Assembly: GCF_008704795.1 (NCBI RefSeq)
Contig: NZ_CP023690.1
Span: forward strand, 9,620,501 to 9,684,500
DNA from: Streptomyces spectabilis
Lineage (GTDB): Bacteria > Actinomycetota > Actinomycetes > Streptomycetales > Streptomycetaceae
DNA: 64,000 nucleotides
Direction: 5' to 3'
Shown: positions 30,201-58,355 of the stretch, piece after piece
Layout: every line of letters starts with the position of its first letter
Numbering within the stretch: the stretch's first letter is position 1
The notes under the pieces: generated by a model
Seen by the model: only the letters and a program-made list of their open reading frames with translations
Told to the model about the DNA's origin: nothing
Databases searched by the model: none
Made by a program: the position numbers and the translations under genes

Positions 30201-33200
30201 CGCGCTGAAGTCCGTCAAGGAGAGCCTGCGCGCCGTGCCCCACGGCGGCCTCGGCCACGGCGCCCTGTGCCATCTGCACCCGACGGCGGGCGCGGGCCTT
30301 CCCGGCCTGCCGCAGATCTCCTTCAACTACCTGGGCCAGCAGGACGGACACGCCTCCGGGAGCCTGCTGCACGCGCCGCACGGCGACCTGGCGGGCGGCA
30401 TGGACACGGCCGCGGACCGCCCGCACCTCATCGACGTGATCGGGCGCGTGACGGACAAGCGCCTGGAGTTCACCTGGTCGTACTCGCGCGACGTGCACCG
30501 GAGCGACACCGTCGCCCGGCTCGCCGCCGAGATGGCCGACGAACTGCGGGCCATCGCGCGGCACTGCGCCGAACCCGGCGCCGGGGGCCGCACCCCGTCG
30601 GACTTCCCGCTGGCCCCGCTGGACCAGGACGGCGTCGACCGCCTGGTGGGCACCGGACGCGATGTGGTGGACCTCTACCCGCTCACCCCCACCCAGGCAG
30701 GCATGCTCGTCCACGGCATGGACGAGCCCGCAGAAGGGCTCTACGTCGAGCAGATCACGTTCGTCATGGACGGCGTGCCCGACGCCCGCGTGCTGGCCGC
30801 CGCCTGGCAGCACGTCGTGGACCGCACACCCGTACTGCGCACCGCCGTGGTCCTGAGCGGGGCGCCCGTGCCGCTCCAGGCGGTGCGGCGTGCCGTCGCC
30901 GTGCCCGTCACCGAACACGACTGGAGCGCCCTCGCGCCGGACGCGCGCGACGCGGAGCTGGAGCGCCTGCTCGCCGAGGACAAGGCCCGCGGTATCGACC
31001 TGGACCGGGTGCCGCTGCTGCGCGTCGCCCTGATCCGCCTCACCCCGGACGAGGTGCGCGTGGTGTGGACCTTCCACCACGCGCTGCTCGACGGATGGAG
31101 CGTCTTCCACGTCCTCGGGGACGTCGTGGCCGCCCACGCCGCCCTCTCCCGGAGGGAGGAGCCGCGGCTGCCGGACCGCAGGCCGTTCGCGGACTACGCC
31201 GCCTGGCTCGCGGCCCGCGACACCGCGCGGGCCGAGGAGCACTGGACGGGCGCGCTCGCCGACCTGACCGCCCCGACCCCGCTGCCGTACGACCGCAGGC
31301 CCGTCCAGGGAGCCCCCGCCCGCTCCGGCAGCTGGCTCGCGGAGTACCTGGACGAGAGCGAGACGGACCGCCTGGCGGGCTTCGCCCGGCGCCACCGGCT
31401 GACCCTCAACACCGTGGTGCAGGGCGCCTGGGCGCTCCTCCTCTCCCGCTGGAGCGGCGACCGGAACGTGTGCTTCGGTACGACCGTCTCCGGACGGCCC
31501 GCGGACATGCCAGGGGCCGACACCATCGCGGGTCTGTTCATCACCACGCTGCCCGCCCGGGTCACCGTGGACGGCGACGCCCCGTGTGCCGCGTGGCTGC
31601 GCGCGACGCAGGACGCGCGGGCCGAGGACCGCCGCTTCGACCACGTACCGCTCACCGACCTGCAATCCGTCAGCGGACTGCCCCCGGGGACACCGCTGTT
31701 CGACAGCCTGCTGGTCTTCGAGAACTACCCCGTCGGCGACGACACGGCGGGAGCGCACGGCGTCCGGGTACGCGACCTCGACGCCCACGAGTCCACCAAC
31801 TACCCCCTGACCGTGGTGATCCTGCCGGGCAGCCGGATGGGCGTCGTCGTCGGCTACGACCCCCGCTACTTCGAGGAGTCGACCGCACGCTCCCTCTCCG
31901 CCCAGCTCGTCCACACCCTGCGCGCCCTCGTCGCCGCGCCGGACGGGACGCGTCTGGACGCCGTGGACGCCCTGCCGCCCGAGCTGTACGAGCGGCTGGT
32001 GCGGGGTGCGGTGCGTCCCGAGTTGGCTCCGGTCGTGCCGGAGGTGCTGCCCGTGCTTGTCGAGGCTGCCGTGGACCGGTCGCCGGACGCGACGGCGTTG
32101 GTCGGGCCTGGCCTGACGCTCTCCTTCGCGGAGGTGGAGGCGCGTGCGAACCGGCTGGCGCACCAGCTGATCACCCGAGGTGTGGGCCCCGGTGACCTCG
32201 TCGCCCTGGTCCTGCCGCGCTTGGCCGAGATGGTCCTCGCCCAGCTCGGTGTGGCCAAGGCGGGCGCGGCCTATGTCCCGGTGGACCCGGGGTATCCCGA
32301 GGAGCGGGTGGCGTTCATGCTGCGGGACGCGGCGCCCGCGCTGACGCTCGACGCCGATCAGGTGGCCGATCTGCTCGCGGCGGAGGGTGTCCCGGAGCGT
32401 CGGCCGACGGACACGGACCGGGCCCGTCCGCTGTGCCTCGACGATCCGGCGTATGTGATCTACACGTCAGGCTCGACCGGTACGCCCAAGGGTGTGGTGG
32501 TGACTCATCGTGGTCTGGCTGGCTTTGCCGCCGCTGAGGCCGCGCACTATGAAGTGGAGCCCGGGGACCGGGTGTTGGCGTTCGCGACGCCGAGCTTCGA
32601 TGCGTCGGTCCTGGAGCTGTGCATGTCCCTGCCGCACGGCGCGGCCCTGGTCGTGCCCACGCCGGGGCCGCTGCTCGGCGGGGAACTGGCGGAGGTCCTG
32701 CGTACCGCACGCATCACGCACACCCTGTTGCCCCCTGCCGCGCTCGCCACGCTGCCGCCGGACACCCCCGGCACCCTGCCGGACCTGAAGACGCTGACCG
32801 TCGGAGCCGACGCGTGCAGCGCCGAACTGGTGGCCCGCTGGGCGCCGTACCACCGTCTGGTGAACTCCTACGGGCCCACTGAGGCGACGGTGGTCGCGAC
32901 GTGGTCGGGTCCGTTGACGGCGGACGGTTCCGCGCCGCCCATTGGCCGTCGGTTGCCTGACACCGGGGTCTACGTTTTGGATGGCCGGTTGCGGCCGGTG
33001 CCGGATGGTGTGGCGGGGGAGTTGTGGCTGAGTGGCCCCTCGCTGGCCCGCGGTTATCTGAACCGTCCCGCGCTGACCGCCTCGCGGTTCACGGCGGATC
33101 CGTTCGGTCCGCCCGGCTCGCGGATGTACCGCACCGGCGACCTGGTCCGGCGCGACGCCCAGGGCGAACTGCACTACCTGGGCCGCACCGACCACCAGCT

Positions 33201-33801
33201 CAAGCTGCGCGGCCACCGCATCGAGGCGGGCGAGGTCGAGGCGGCGCTCGTCGGCCACCCGGCCGTGCTCGACGCCGTGGTCACGGTGCGCGAGGACGAG
33301 CCGGGCCTGCCGCGCCTGGTCGCCCATCTGCTCGCCGCACCCGGTGCCGAGCGGCCCGCCGCGGCGGAGCTGCGGGCGCTCGCCGCCCGCACCCTGCCCG
33401 GCCCCATGGTCCCCTCGGCGTACGTCGTCCTCGACCGCTTCCCGCTCACCCAGAACGGCAAGACCGACCGGGCCGCGCTGCCCGCGCCGCCACCGGACCA
33501 GGAGGAGACGTCCGGCCACGTCGCCCCGCGCACCCCCACCGAGGAGGCCATCGCCGACCTGTGGGAGGAGGTCCTGCAGACGGTGGTGGGCGTGGAGGAC
33601 GACTACTTCTCCCTGGGCGGCGACTCCCTGCGTGCCCTGCTCATCGCCTCCCGTGCCAACGACGCGTTCGGCGTGACCCTCACGCCCCGCGACGTCCTGG
33701 TCCACCGCACGGTCGCCGCCCTGGCGGACCTGGTGGAGGAGCAGGTGCTCAGCGAACTCGAAGACGCCGCACGCGGCGACAGCGACCACGACGAACGGTG
33801 A
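15289..33801 (+). CDS. nonribosomal peptide synthetase A, modules 1-5
   Basis: A 6170-residue NRPS. Domains by approximate residue: A1 36-510, T1 (Ser560), C2 616, A2 1078, T2 1610, E2 1674, C3 2128, A3 2591, T3 3117, E3 3180, C4 3637, A4 4094, T4 4607, E4 4673, C5 5130, A5 5587, T5 6103. There is no N-terminal C domain, so chain building starts from a free-amine residue. All five A domains keep the YTSGSTG or FTSGSTG and GPTE motifs, the carrier sites are GGDS, and the C motifs are HHxxxDG. Module 5 has no E domain. The C-terminus ([20 protein letters not shown]) looks like a docking tail. ATG 15289 has GAAGGA 9 nt upstream; NRPS B follows after 13 nt. It should assemble L-D-D-D-L. Confidence 0.95.
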   Translation: MTDLHDEPTPASSLPPADHVATGGGSGSSGAHPHPTLGELFAAWVARTPDAPAVTDGQRTWSYRELAQRADRLAADLLRRGAAPDRTVALVLPRSMELIAAEIAVTRASAAFLPVDPGYPAERRELMLADAAPAVVLDDLARVRAVLDDAAGPAEDPRPEPVDADHAAYVIYTSGSTGRPKGVTVTHRGVAGFSRGCAERYAVRPGDRVLQFSSPSFDAAVLELCSSVLSGATLVVPPHGPWLGDELAAVLEEHCITHALIPPAALATLPDPAGGDVGRHLSTLIVGAEACPPALVDRWAPGRRMINSYGPTEATVVASWTGPLTAGSGAPSIGTPLTGTQVHVLDAAMRPVEPGTDGELYVGGDGVARGYHGRPGLTATRFVADPFGPPGARLYRTGDRGRRNAEGELEFLGRVDRQVKVRGFRIEPGEIEAALLRLPGVREAVVVVREDEPGRRRLVGYVTPTDAGSAPEPAALRAATAAVLPAHMVPSAVVVLDELPLTSHHKVDHSALPAPVREAAEGWTQPRTPREEALAAIWGEVLGVDAVGADDDFFDLGGDSVLAARTLSRVTEELGVRLAVRDVFTARTVAALAPLIGDPSATAPPEPIPPAPRDRPLPLSSAQQRLWFLDDLSEGGTEYNTGVALRLRGDLDRAALRRALDRLAARHDALRTTFATVAGQGVQRTSPEAELPLRTADVAHVPAGRRAEVAERLLTEELGRAFDLTAGPLTRALLVRVTDDEHLLLLAQHHIVTDGWSVGLLTRELAALYHAETTGAPDGLSAPTVQYPDFAVWERRRRSSGADSEDLAYWKRHLTGMQQLDLPTDRPRPPVRTTAGAAHRHPLPADLVERVRRLAADRGTTVFTLFAAASAVLFSRYSGQRDVAFGTVTNGRRRRDLEDVTGFFANTVVLREEVDDTTTVGGFVERMRATVLDAFAHDGVPFDRVVEELAPPRDPSRTPLVQVLVVQQTAPDHPPRAGALSVEDHPLPRPASRFDLVLEFAPRADGGRELTVEFNTDLFDVDTVARMSRHLHRLLEDMADRPHRTLAELPLLLEGERRTLIEAWNPPVRAGDDTAAPTLPALFEAQVSRTPDRTAVACGTTRLDYAEVNRRANRIARQLVARGAGPETLVALCLPRSADLVPTLWGVLKSGAGYLPVDPGYPAERIRFMLADAAPALVVAARETAGALPADCEPLILEDCPADCADLPGDADLTAADLARPLLPDHPAYVIYTSGSTGRPKGVVVAHRSVAALAEWVEERFGPERLAHVIASTSLNFDVSVFELICPLLAGGGVEVVADLAALAEDPDLRGAGLVSGVPSVIARLLTEGGAAIASDTFVLAGEALPAQTVRDLRRAMPFCEVANIYGPTEATVYATAWFADETEPDQAPPIGRPVARTRAYVLDRLLRPQPPGVTGELYLGGGGLARGYLRRPGLTATRFVADPFGAPGDRMYRTGDLVRWTQAGELEYLGRTDQQVKVRGFRIELGEVEEALLRCEGVAQAAAAARESDGHRRLVGYVVPAPGKRVDPDAVRRELGRALPDYLVPAVVVGLGALPLNPNGKLDRDRLPDPGPAGRTARHVPPRTPTERVLARIWADVLHVERVGADDNFFALGGDSILSIQVVAQARQAGLTITSRDVYRHQTVADLARRADTAKGQRPTAPAHVPATGPAPLTPIQHWLFDSAAARSGHFAQTLSVELPETVDTAALEGALNDLVAHHDALRSHFQNDGATGARWYVDEHTPRLRLARHTGPATDAPHHGPFDLRNGPLLRAVLHERDAQLPPVLHLAVHHLVVDGVSWRLLLEDLDRAYRARREGRDARAALPAKSAPLRHWARRLAAYAADGGFDDETAYWTRALAGATASLPTDAVGANTYATARSVTVRLTAEDTAALLRTLPDTYRTRVNDVLLSALGRVLCAWTGYERVLVDVEGHGREELFADVDTSRTVGWFTTRHPVALAVPPDADWDAVLKQVKEQLRAVPRHGLGHDALRYLTGPGTAPAAPAAQVSFNYLGRFGLPDTPDGLYAGPCRPLELDADPLSARPHPLEVVGHLDGDVLEFTWFYSDALHQEATVAGLAARFADALAGIARHAARPGTGGRTPSDFPLARLDQAAVDRVVGEDPGAVEDVHALTPTQAGMLFHGLSQDDQSVYFQQVSFVLDGVPDPAVLAAAWQRVTDRTPVLRSRAVWQDVPEPLLVVRRHASVPVTHLDWREPADDERGNGLRDLLDRDRERGIDLACAPLQRLTLARLSDSSVRVVWSFHHLILDGWSLFQVLSDVFACHASLSRSEDRGDPLPARRPFSEYVAWLRDRDRDDGERAERHWRERLTGLTEATALPYDREPRETHHAESTEAVRVTVPQATTRALEDLARTAGLTLNTLVQGAWALLLSRQAGREEVVFGTTVSGRPPELPGADAMTGLFIATLPTRVRVPREGTLVDWLGALQYDQSEDRRFDHVPLTRMKALTELPEQAALFDSIVVFENYPVDDDLAAAHGLRLSDLDGIETTNYPLSLVAYPGAELGLRLGYDPALFDAATVARMAEYLTVLFDGIAAGPERPPARLPLLTPARRRQVLDEWNDTATPAPEATVADLWAAQVRRTPDAPALEAGADRLTYRDLDVRARVLAARLAAHGVSVEVPVGVLMDRSVGLVVTQLALALAGGVYVPLDGRAPSERLRRILAEVGAELILTDAEWERTAREVLPDGTVLRPDHEPEQAPPHTAAPALHPDSVQYVMFTSGSTGTPKGVAARHRDVAALAFDRAFTGHDRVLVHSPHAFDASTYELWAPLLRGGTAVLAPPGDVEAAVVRSAITERGVRFLWLTAGLFRLLAQEDPTCLRGAREVWTGGEAVPGAVVRRVLDACPDLTVVDGYGPTETTTFATRRAFRAGDPLPPVLPIGRPLDNTRAYVLDAALQPQPPGVPGELYIAGAGLARGYVGQSGATAARYVADPFGPPGGRMYRTGDIVRFGGDGELHFVGRADDQIKLRGFRVEPAEIEARLTAHAGVAEAVVSVCEHAGRKRLAAHFVPATAAGAPTTSELRAHVAAELPDYMVPAAFVTLPELPLTANGKVDRGRLPAPDWSTAGDTAYRPPRTEAERVLSDIWADLLGVDRVGADDNFFTLGGDSILSIQVVSRARAAGLGLTPRDLFRHPTVAALAAATGTAAAVAGTGPVTGEVPLTPIQHWFLDPGPSRPEVFDQCLLVETDPDVDADALRRALAALWSHHDALRARFVLGDDGAWRQHVPGPDGTAPDLLEVCDTNGPDAAEHVAFPLATGPLLNARLFTGARPRLLLTVHHLVVDGVSWRILLEDLDTAYQQARTGAPVRLPERTTSVQEWARRLRAHTASGGFAEQRAHWRDVSGRCAAPLPLDTGAAPGTTTMADVRSVTVRLDRQHTDDLLRKAPGAYRTRIDDVLLTALGRTVADWIERSTVTVALEGHGREDQLFDDIDLSRTVGWFTSLYPIALDVPDADWGTALKSVKEQLRAVPDRGLGHGALARLAGDDRLAAAPAPGISFNYLGRFDWPTGRDGTLVRGVLGGLGGADAPDAARPHLLDVIARVEGGELEITWHYSHTLHHEETVARLADAMLRALTEIVAHCCREDAGGRTPSDFPLARVDQAALDRVVGDGRAVADLYPLTPMQAGMLFHSLMDPDARTYVNQVQLVLCGVTDPHALAEAWQRTADANAMLRTRLVWQETREPLQAVRHRATVPVAHHDWTGRPADWCAREMDRLLDEDRAAGIDLGAAPLMRLTLIRLAPDRVRMVWTFHHILLDGWSAAQVFDEVCERYAAATAGRRPEIADRAPFRDYLEWLSRQDTARSEAYWRETLAGFSAPTELPRDRRPAEAHRTSSSGTVGVALDAGTSARLRETAQRAGLTVNTLVQGAWALLLSRYGGGDDVVFGTTVSGRPAELPGVTSMVGVFINTLPTRVRIDGGRGLLEWLRELQAAQSESRRHDFVSLAQLQTWSEVPGGTNLFDSIVVFENYPFDEGALARHGLAIEQERDVEPTNYPLNVVVAPGDILSVILDYDPAHFEESTARSLSERLLHTLRLLADASDETRLDAVDVLAPEERERLVRGAVRPELARVVPEVLPVLVEAAVDRSPDATALVAPGLTLSFAEVEARANRLAHGLIAQGVGPGDLVALVLPRSAEMVLAQLGVAKAGAAYVPVDPGYPAERVALMLRDAAPALTLDAERVADLLADGSREDRPTDEHRVRPLLLDDAAYVIYTSGSTGTPKGVVVTHRGLAGFAAAEAAHYEVEHGDRVLAFATPSFDASVLELCMSLPHGAALVVPAPGPLLGADLAQVLRTERITHTLLPPAALSTLPPETPGTLPDLKTLTVGADACGPELVAAWAPYHRLVNSYGPTEATVVATWSGPLTADGSAPPIGRRLPYTGVYVLDARLRPVPDGVAGELWLSGPSLARGYLNRPALTASRFTADPFGPPGSRMYRTGDLVRRDAQGELHYLGRTDHQVKVRGFRIELGELEAALAGHPDVAAAAARVSERDGHRRLVAYAVPRRSDAPDPVALRDFLARTLPDHLVPAVVVPLERLPLGATGKLDRNALPDPVWSAPADGGGVPPRTDTEKALAAIWSEVLGVPDVGAQDNYFTLGGDSILGIQIVAAARRAGFALTPRHLFRHQTIAELATAAEDLPAAGTAAEQGAVVGEAPLTPVQRYLFDTLTGDPAHLTQAVSYELAADTDEAALRAALAAVHDHHDALRLRFPTDADGVRRQHGTAPGQPVHWEVHDLPGEPPATLVDRLCAGFDLESGPLLKAALCRSGGGRRPVLVLAAHHLVVDAVSWHLILEDLDTAYGALRAGNPADLGPKTTSFQAWARRLAAHTEAGGFDGELDHWRNVPDGPTLPTDLTGANTAASEESVTVGLDSEETRQLLQDVPGVYRTRVNDVLLCALGRVLARWTGRDRVAVTLEGHGREDLFDDVDLSRTVGWFTSVFPVALDVPRDADTATALKSVKESLRAVPHGGLGHGALCHLHPTAGAGLPGLPQISFNYLGQQDGHASGSLLHAPHGDLAGGMDTAADRPHLIDVIGRVTDKRLEFTWSYSRDVHRSDTVARLAAEMADELRAIARHCAEPGAGGRTPSDFPLAPLDQDGVDRLVGTGRDVVDLYPLTPTQAGMLVHGMDEPAEGLYVEQITFVMDGVPDARVLAAAWQHVVDRTPVLRTAVVLSGAPVPLQAVRRAVAVPVTEHDWSALAPDARDAELERLLAEDKARGIDLDRVPLLRVALIRLTPDEVRVVWTFHHALLDGWSVFHVLGDVVAAHAALSRREEPRLPDRRPFADYAAWLAARDTARAEEHWTGALADLTAPTPLPYDRRPVQGAPARSGSWLAEYLDESETDRLAGFARRHRLTLNTVVQGAWALLLSRWSGDRNVCFGTTVSGRPADMPGADTIAGLFITTLPARVTVDGDAPCAAWLRATQDARAEDRRFDHVPLTDLQSVSGLPPGTPLFDSLLVFENYPVGDDTAGAHGVRVRDLDAHESTNYPLTVVILPGSRMGVVVGYDPRYFEESTARSLSAQLVHTLRALVAAPDGTRLDAVDALPPELYERLVRGAVRPELAPVVPEVLPVLVEAAVDRSPDATALVGPGLTLSFAEVEARANRLAHQLITRGVGPGDLVALVLPRLAEMVLAQLGVAKAGAAYVPVDPGYPEERVAFMLRDAAPALTLDADQVADLLAAEGVPERRPTDTDRARPLCLDDPAYVIYTSGSTGTPKGVVVTHRGLAGFAAAEAAHYEVEPGDRVLAFATPSFDASVLELCMSLPHGAALVVPTPGPLLGGELAEVLRTARITHTLLPPAALATLPPDTPGTLPDLKTLTVGADACSAELVARWAPYHRLVNSYGPTEATVVATWSGPLTADGSAPPIGRRLPDTGVYVLDGRLRPVPDGVAGELWLSGPSLARGYLNRPALTASRFTADPFGPPGSRMYRTGDLVRRDAQGELHYLGRTDHQLKLRGHRIEAGEVEAALVGHPAVLDAVVTVREDEPGLPRLVAHLLAAPGAERPAAAELRALAARTLPGPMVPSAYVVLDRFPLTQNGKTDRAALPAPPPDQEETSGHVAPRTPTEEAIADLWEEVLQTVVGVEDDYFSLGGDSLRALLIASRANDAFGVTLTPRDVLVHRTVAALADLVEEQVLSELEDAARGDSDHDER
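15394..17100 (+). other. NRPS module 1 (A1-T1), initiation
   Basis: A loading module without a C domain. Pocket residues read by eye are D-A-L-L-I-G-S-V-V-K. The nearest remembered published code is the Tyr(2) type DALVTGAVVK, so a large hydrophobic or aromatic residue is plausible but unproven. The A10 motif is HHKVDH rather than NGKVDR; the catalytic Lys is kept. No E domain, so L configuration. Confidence 0.75.
17134..21650 (+). other. NRPS module 2 (C-A-T-E), D residue, specificity unresolved
   Basis: The C domain is LCL type ([19 protein letters not shown]), matching an L residue on T1. The pocket reads D-V-F-S-V-A-I-V-Y-K. Its first six positions equal remembered piperazate codes (DVFSVASYAK), but the rest differ and no piperazate genes are in the window. 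The E domain has HHLVVDG and EGHGRE. Confidence 0.75.
21668..26160 (+). other. NRPS module 3 (C-A-T-E), D-Val-like
   Basis: The C domain is DCL type ([21 protein letters not shown]), as expected after E2. The pocket reads D-A-Y-W-W-G-G-T-F-K, a valine-type code (GGTFK tail). The E domain keeps [10 protein letters not shown] and EGHGRED, so D-Val or a similar branched residue is expected. Confidence 0.8.
26190..30640 (+). other. NRPS module 4 (C-A-T-E), D residue, code shared with module 5
   Basis: DCL-type C domain ([21 protein letters not shown]). The pocket reads D-A-L-L-T-G-S-V-V-K, close to the remembered Tyr(2) code, so hydrophobic or aromatic. The E domain has [10 protein letters not shown]. 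Most of the A domain is a near-copy of that in module 5 at DNA level. Confidence 0.78.
27511..28716 (+). repeat. A-domain direct repeat, copy 1 (module 4)
   Basis: This 1.2-kb block covers the C-A linker and the A core up to just before motif A8. It is nearly identical to 31990-33198, including a 138-bp identical run at 28579-28716. Codon use is less G/C-rich (many GTT, TTG and GGT codons) than in adjacent domains, suggesting recent conversion or import of an A-core unit. Confidence 0.88.
30672..33800 (+). other. NRPS module 5 (C-A-T), L residue
   Basis: DCL-type C domain ([21 protein letters not shown]). The pocket code is identical to that of module 4 (DALLTGSVVK), so the same amino acid is predicted at positions 4 (D) and 5 (L). 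The T domain (GGDSLRALL) is of the non-epimerising type, and the protein ends after it. Confidence 0.78.
31990..33198 (+). repeat. A-domain direct repeat, copy 2 (module 5)
   Basis: Counterpart of 27511-28716 with one extra codon ([10 protein letters not shown] versus LLADGSRED). The last 138 bp (33061-33198) are identical to copy 1. Identity stops abruptly at GRTDHQ: copy 1 continues VKVRGFRIE and copy 2 LKLRGHRIE, marking a recombination edge at motif A8. Confidence 0.88.
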
Positions 33802-33814
33802 GGACTGCCAGACC

Positions 33815-53821
<20,007 letters not shown>

Positions 53822-53830
53822 CCCCACACT

Positions 53831-53869
53831 CCGCCCCGGGGCACCCGCACCGCCGGTGCCCCGGGGCGG
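53831..53869 (+). terminator. perfect 15-bp stem hairpin between NRPS B and mbtH
   Basis: CCGCCCCGGGGCACC (53831-53845) pairs fully with GGTGCCCCGGGGCGG (53855-53869) across a 9-nt loop. It starts 10 nt after the NRPS stop and ends 30 nt before mbtH. There is no T-run. It could terminate or attenuate transcription, or protect the 3' end of the NRPS mRNA while letting some read-through reach mbtH. Confidence 0.6.
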
Positions 53870-53899
53870 TGACACCACACCCACGAGAGGAGACACGCC

Positions 53900-54106
53900 A
53901 TGGATGAGACCACCCGCTACCAGGTGCTGCGCAACGACGAGGACCAGTACTCGCTGTGGCCGATAGACGTCGATGTCCCGGCGGGCTGGCACCGCACGGA
54001 CAAGGAGGGCACCCAGGCCGAGTGCTCCGCCTACGTCGACGAGGTATGGACCGACATGCGCCCCCGCAGCCTGCGCGAACGAATGGAACAAGGAGCTCCC
54101 CGATGA
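53900..54106 (+). CDS. mbtH: MbtH-like protein
   Basis: A small protein of 68 residues with the family signature N-D-E-D-Q-Y-SLWP followed by VPAGW (about residues 12-31) and the later VDEVWTDMRP block. MbtH proteins bind A domains and are needed for folding or activity of many of them; one copy here would serve the ten A domains. GAGAGGAG lies 8 nt before the ATG. The stop overlaps the ATG of the GNAT gene (ATGA), coupling the two. Confidence 0.96.
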   Translation: MDETTRYQVLRNDEDQYSLWPIDVDVPAGWHRTDKEGTQAECSAYVDEVWTDMRPRSLRERMEQGAPR

Positions 54107-54636
54107 CGACGACCCCGCCGACGACGCCACCACCGCTGCGGACCGAGCGCTTGGACTTCACGCCCTACCGTCCCGAGGACGAGGACCACTTCGTCGCCCT
54201 GCTGCGCAACGAGGTGGTCTGCCGCTGGATGGGTCAGGACCAGGTCCCCGAACCCGATCTGCGCACGTTGTACAAGGCCATTTTCACCGATGTGTATCCC
54301 CAGCGCCTCTTCGACGCCTGGGGCATTTGGCACGAGGGCGCCTACATCGGCCATGCGGAGTGCAAGAAGACCGGCAATGTCGACGGCCACGAACTGATCG
54401 CCGCGCTGCTCCCGGAGTACTGGGGCAAGGGATTCGGCACCGAGGTGGTGCACGGCCTGATGCGCCACGCCGCCGACAACCTCGGGCTCAAGGAGGTGTA
54501 CGGCATGGTGGGCGCGGAGAACGAGGCCAGCCTCGCGCTCTGCCGACGCCTCAACGCCCGGCACGTCCGCGACGTCGTCGGCGAGGACGGCACGGTGACC
54601 AAGATGATCCTGATCCCCCTCACCGACACGGCGTGA
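54103..54636 (+). CDS. GNAT-family N-acetyltransferase, last gene of the NRPS operon
   Basis: A 177-residue RimJ/RimL-like acetyltransferase. It opens LRTERLDFTPYRPEDEDHF; the acetyl-CoA loop is LLPEYWGKGFGTEVV (about residues 103-117), followed by VGAENEASLALCRRLNA, typical of the fold. Translational coupling to mbtH puts it in the NRPS operon. It might acetylate the peptide (for example a basic side chain), act in self-protection, or be unrelated to the product; the substrate cannot be read from sequence. AAGGAG precedes ATG 54103. Part of it (about 54270-54340) is less G/C-rich than its surroundings, hinting at separate ancestry. Confidence 0.88.
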   Translation: MTTTPPTTPPPLRTERLDFTPYRPEDEDHFVALLRNEVVCRWMGQDQVPEPDLRTLYKAIFTDVYPQRLFDAWGIWHEGAYIGHAECKKTGNVDGHELIAALLPEYWGKGFGTEVVHGLMRHAADNLGLKEVYGMVGAENEASLALCRRLNARHVRDVVGEDGTVTKMILIPLTDTA

Positions 54637-54640
54637 GCCA

Positions 54641-54730
54641 CCGCATCCGTCCCGGCCGCCGGGTCCGCCCCGTACGGACGACGGTCACCGCCAGGGCCGC
54701 CGAGGGGTGGGGCGGCCGGGGCGGATGCGG
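54641..54730. terminator. long inverted repeat closing the NRPS operon
   Basis: The 20-bp arms at 54641-54660 and 54711-54730 match at 19 of 20 positions (CCGCATCCG-T/C-CCCGGCCGCC). The 50-nt loop contains a second hairpin (GTCCG 54663-54667 with CGGAC 54675-54679). It sits between the GNAT stop and the convergent flavoprotein stop, so it is a good bidirectional terminator candidate. Confidence 0.65.
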
Positions 54731-54733
54731 AGT

Positions 54734-56005
54734 TCAGCCCCCGAGCGCGGCGGGCGAGGAGGCGGCGAGGTCGTGGCGCACGCGCTCCGCGGGCAGGCCC
54801 AGAGCGCGCAGCCGCCGCACCGTGGCGGCGAGTGCGGGCGGGCCGCTCACGAAGACGAGCCCGCGCGACAAGGCCGCGCGCCGGGCCATGGCCTCGGCGA
54901 ACGCGTCGCCCTCGGCGGCCCCACCGGTCACGGTGACGGTACGCAGCCACGGGTGGCGGCGCTCCAGATCGGCCACGGCGGCCAGGTCGTACAGATCGTC
55001 ACGGGTGCGCACGCCGAGGAACAACTGCGCGCCCCGGCCCGGCAGACGGCGCCGGGCCAGGTCCTGAACGAGCGCCTTGGCACCGGCCCAGCCGGTGCCG
55101 CTCGCCGCGATCACGACGTCGTGCTTGAGGTCGTCGTCGCCGAGCGTCATCGTGCCCTGGGCCGGGCCGATGAGGAGCGGGTCCCCGACACGGGTGCGGT
55201 GGACCAGCGCGTCACTCACCCCGCCCGGTCCTGTGCGGCGGATGTGGAACGTGAGGTCACCGTCCCGCCGGGGAGCGCACGCCACGTGGAACGGCCGCCA
55301 GGCGCGCGTCAGCAGGGGCGACTGAAGGAGGGCGTACTGACCGGCGCGGTACGGAAACGGCTCGGCGGGGGAGACCCGGAGCACGGCCAGGTCCGGCCGG
55401 TGCAGCTGATGCTCCGTCACCGTCGCGTTCCAGAAGGGCCGTTCCGCCAGAGCCGCCTCCGCGCCCCGCACCATGGCCGCCACCGCCCGCCGCAGCATGC
55501 GCTTCCAGGCCTCTTCCGCGTCCTGGCGCCACAAGGCGCCGGCCCGGCGGCGCAACGCCTCCACCAGAGCCGTCTCGAACACCTCGTAGTGCACCGGGCG
55601 TACCCCCAGCTTGCGGTGGTCGCGGCCGAGCCGGGCGCAGAAGGCGGTCACCTCCTCCGGGCGGTCCAGACGGTCGATCAGAAAGTGGAAGGCCCGTTCC
55701 AGATGGGCCTGCTGGAAGGCCATTGACTCGGGGAAGAGGCCCCGCAGATACGGATGCTGGTCGAACATGACCGCGTACAGATCCGAGATGAGCAGGTCGA
55801 AAGGGGTGACGAGGGGCAGCGTCTCGGTGATCAGTCCGCGGTCGTCCGCCCCGTCGTGGAGGTGGTCGGCACCAAGTGGGGCATCGACAGGATCCGCCGC
55901 CACGGGGGCGGGAGGGCTCAACAGGCTCTGCCGCAGCCGCTTCGCCTCTTGGCGCGAGAGCAGCACGCGGTACTCGTCGAACTGGTCGGTGGGGTCGGTC
56001 GTCAC
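54734..56005 (-). CDS. globin-FAD/NAD oxidoreductase (flavohaemoglobin-like)
   Basis: A protein of 423 residues. After a roughly 60-residue extension comes a globin domain (about 65-195) with B10-type Tyr77 in SDLYAVMF, a QQ pair at 98-99 and the likely proximal His139 in RKLGVRPVHYEVF. A ferredoxin-reductase-like part follows, with an FAD segment (RPFHVACAP, departing from the usual RxYS) and an NAD segment (IAASGTGWAGAKALVQDL). Flavohaemoglobins convert NO to nitrate with O2 and NAD(P)H; the altered FAD motif makes the activity less certain. GTG 56005 has AGGAG 9 nt upstream. It is divergent from a DevS-like kinase, and DevR-box-like DNA lies between them. Confidence 0.85.
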   Translation of the reverse strand: MTTDPTDQFDEYRVLLSRQEAKRLRQSLLSPPAPVAADPVDAPLGADHLHDGADDRGLITETLPLVTPFDLLISDLYAVMFDQHPYLRGLFPESMAFQQAHLERAFHFLIDRLDRPEEVTAFCARLGRDHRKLGVRPVHYEVFETALVEALRRRAGALWRQDAEEAWKRMLRRAVAAMVRGAEAALAERPFWNATVTEHQLHRPDLAVLRVSPAEPFPYRAGQYALLQSPLLTRAWRPFHVACAPRRDGDLTFHIRRTGPGGVSDALVHRTRVGDPLLIGPAQGTMTLGDDDLKHDVVIAASGTGWAGAKALVQDLARRRLPGRGAQLFLGVRTRDDLYDLAAVADLERRHPWLRTVTVTGGAAEGDAFAEAMARRAALSRGLVFVSGPPALAATVRRLRALGLPAERVRHDLAASSPAALGG

Positions 56006-56075
56006 AGCGGGTTCTCCTGCCCTGGCTCCGTGGAGTGCTCCGCGAGTCTCGCACCGGGGACCGCTGCCCGAACGG

Positions 56076-56089
56076 CCCTACCTCTAGGG
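56076..56089. promoter_or_regulatory. inverted repeat upstream of the flavohaemoglobin gene
   Basis: CCCTA-CCTC-TAGGG is a perfect 5-bp-arm repeat about 70 nt upstream of the GTG at 56005. It resembles half-sites of DevR-type boxes (GGGAC/GTCCC-like) only loosely. Confidence 0.35.
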
Positions 56090-56120
56090 GCATCCGGCCC
56101 TGGGGAGAGCGGGATACGCA

Positions 56121-56136
56121 GGGACCTTCGGCCCTG
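56121..56136. promoter_or_regulatory. DevR/DosR-box-like site
   Basis: GGGACCTTCGGCCCTG resembles the DosR/DevR box GGGACT-x3-G-x-CCC as I remember it from mycobacteria and the Streptomyces homologue OsdR. It lies 116 nt upstream of the flavoprotein start and within the region shared with the kinase, so it may link the gas-sensing pair to the globin gene. Confidence 0.5.
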
Positions 56137-56647
56137 TCGAGGCAGTAGGACCCGGTGCTCGCGTCCTATCGCTCGCGCTCGATCCGGTCGCGGCGATGGA
56201 CCGTGCGGCCGTGGGCGAACGCAACGGGCCGGGCCGGCTCGGCGCGCATGAACAGCGCCGTCACACCGCCGAAGACGGCCGGTCCGCCCGGCCTGCCACG
56301 GCGGGACCGCCTCGGGGCCGCGCGGCCGTCACCTGCTGTATCTGCGCCTCGTCCACCGGACGGCGTCCTTCCTTGTCGCTCACCACGTCGGCGGCCGGGA
56401 AGCGCCGACACTACGGGGGGACGGGGCGCGGCGCTTCCCGGCCGCCGCCACATGATCGCCGGTGGGGCACCGGGTCCCGATAGGGCCGAACAGTCCCCGC
56501 GCGGACCCGCGGGTAGGGTCCAACGGCCTCTCTCGGTACGCCGCTGACCAGGGCGAACGTGACGGCGGAAGGAAGCGCGGCCGATGCGCTCGGGCAGGAG
56601 CGGCGGCCGTACGCTACGGAGGACCGACCGAATCAGGAGTTCCCTCG

Positions 56648-58336
56648 ATGCCCGACTCACCAGCCCTCGCGGCAGCCCCCGCGCGGCCGCGGCTCGACGT
56701 GCCGGACCGCATCCACAACCTGCTCGACGCCGTCATGAACCTGGGGCACGGCCTCGAACTCCCCCAGGTCCTGCGGGACATCGTGGAAGCCGCCGTCACG
56801 CTCACCGACGCCGAGTACGGGGCGCTCGGCGTGATCGGTGACGGCCGTCGCCTCTCGCAGTTCCTGCCGGTGGGCATGGCCGACGAACTGGCCGCCCGGA
56901 TCGGCCAGGCGCCCTGCGGACGCGGCATCCTGGGGGAACTCATCAGCAACCCGGCCCCGTTGCGCCTGACGGACCTCGGATCCCACCCGGCCAGCTTCGG
57001 CTTCCCCGAGCACCATCCGCCGATGCGGACCTTCCTCGGGGTGCCCATCCGGGTGCGGGACGAGGTGTTCGGCAACCTCTACCTGACCGAGAAGCGCGGC
57101 GGCGCGGGATTCGACGCCGACGACGAGGCCGTCCTGACGACCCTGGCCAACGCCGCCGGAGTGGCGATCGACAACGCCCGCCTCTACCACGAGAGCCGCC
57201 GGCGCGAACGCTGGCTCGAAGCGCTGAGCGAGATCACCCGCAGCCTGTTCGCGGGGACCGCGGCACGCGAGGTCCTGCGCCTCATCGCGCGCCGGGCGAG
57301 CGAGGTGGCCGACGCCGACCTCGCCGCCGTGCTGCTCCCGGCCCCGGCGGGCGGCGACCTGCTCACCGTGGAGGTGGCGCACGGCCCCGGCGCCGCGGAC
57401 ATGGAGGGCGTGACCCTGCCCGCGCGGGAGTCCCTCGCCGGGCTCGCCGCCCGCAACGGCGAGGCCGTGGCCACCGCGGACGCCGAAAGCGACCCGCGCG
57501 CCCACCCGTTCGGCGCGGCGGCCGCCTACGGCCCGACCATCGTGGTCCCGCTGTCCCAGGGCACATCGGCCCCCGGCGCCCTGCGCCTGAGCAGGCGATC
57601 CGGCCGCCCGGCCTTCGACGACACCGAGGTGCCGCTCGTCTCCCGCTTCGCCGATCAGGCCGCGATCGCCCTCGAACTCGCCCGGCACCGCACCGAGTCG
57701 GAGGAGCTGGCCATCCTCAAGGACCGCGACCGCATCGCCCGCGACCTGCACGACCTGGCGATCCAGCGGATCTTCGCCACCGGCATGACCCTGCAGAGCG
57801 CGACCCGCATGATCGAGCACCCCGACGCCGCCGAACGCGTGGCACGGGCGGTGCGGGACCTGGACACCACCGTCCAGATCATCCGGTCGACCATCTTCGA
57901 ACTGCGGTCCGCGGGCGACGACCGCGGCGGTCCGGGCCTGCGCCGCCGCCTGCCGGACACCGCCCGGCTCGCCGCCCAGTCCCTGGGCTTCAGCCCCTCC
58001 CTGCGCATCGACGGACCGGTGGACTCCACCGTGCCCGCCGATGTGGCCGAACACGTCCTCGCCGTCGCCGCCGAGGCCCTCAGCAACGTCGCCCGGCACG
58101 CCGGGGCCCGCCGCGCGGACGTGGTCCTCGCCGTTCCCGCAGCCGGGGACGGCGTCGTCCTCACCATCACGGACGACGGCGTGGGCATCCCCCCGAAGGC
58201 CGACCGGCCGCGCCGCAGCGGCGGTCTTGCCAACCTCCGCTCCCGGGCCGAGCAGTGCGCCGGAACCCTCACCGTCGAGTGCCCGGCCGAGGGCGGCACC
58301 CGCATCGAGTGGCGGGTGCCGCTGCCCTGCGACTGA
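56648..58336 (+). CDS. devS: DevS/DosT-like GAF histidine kinase (haem gas sensor)
   Basis: A 562-residue soluble sensor kinase. GAF-A (about 30-180) has the segment FPEHHPPMRTFLGVP, where His123 aligns with haem ligand His149 of M. tuberculosis DosS. GAF-B covers about 195-345. A HisKA_3 dimerisation domain (DRIARDLHDLAIQRIFATG, phospho-acceptor His368) and an HATPase (SNVARHAGA, TDDGVGIP, GGLANL) follow. DosS-type kinases sense O2, NO, CO or redox state and activate a NarL-type partner. The partner gene is convergent, 19 nt beyond the stop. AGGAG precedes ATG 56648. The conserved haem His makes gas sensing likely; the ligand is unknown. Confidence 0.88.
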   Translation: MPDSPALAAAPARPRLDVPDRIHNLLDAVMNLGHGLELPQVLRDIVEAAVTLTDAEYGALGVIGDGRRLSQFLPVGMADELAARIGQAPCGRGILGELISNPAPLRLTDLGSHPASFGFPEHHPPMRTFLGVPIRVRDEVFGNLYLTEKRGGAGFDADDEAVLTTLANAAGVAIDNARLYHESRRRERWLEALSEITRSLFAGTAAREVLRLIARRASEVADADLAAVLLPAPAGGDLLTVEVAHGPGAADMEGVTLPARESLAGLAARNGEAVATADAESDPRAHPFGAAAAYGPTIVVPLSQGTSAPGALRLSRRSGRPAFDDTEVPLVSRFADQAAIALELARHRTESEELAILKDRDRIARDLHDLAIQRIFATGMTLQSATRMIEHPDAAERVARAVRDLDTTVQIIRSTIFELRSAGDDRGGPGLRRRLPDTARLAAQSLGFSPSLRIDGPVDSTVPADVAEHVLAVAAEALSNVARHAGARRADVVLAVPAAGDGVVLTITDDGVGIPPKADRPRRSGGLANLRSRAEQCAGTLTVECPAEGGTRIEWRVPLPCD

Positions 58337-58355
58337 ACTCCTGCGAACTCCCCGG

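Larger units (their letters stand above)
56006..56647. other. 640-nt divergent intergenic region
   Basis: This lies between the flavohaemoglobin-like gene and the DevS-like kinase. No convincing gene is seen; frames on either strand are short, Arg/Pro-rich and unlike any family I know. A minus-strand piece near 56170-56380 could be a decayed small gene. Two operator-like sites, listed separately, lie in the part nearest the flavoprotein. Confidence 0.6.

Noticed and set aside
56166..56660. Minus-strand open frame in the flavoprotein-kinase intergenic region
   Set aside because: Arg/Pro-rich, no motif, and it overlaps the promoter of the kinase gene; at most a remnant.
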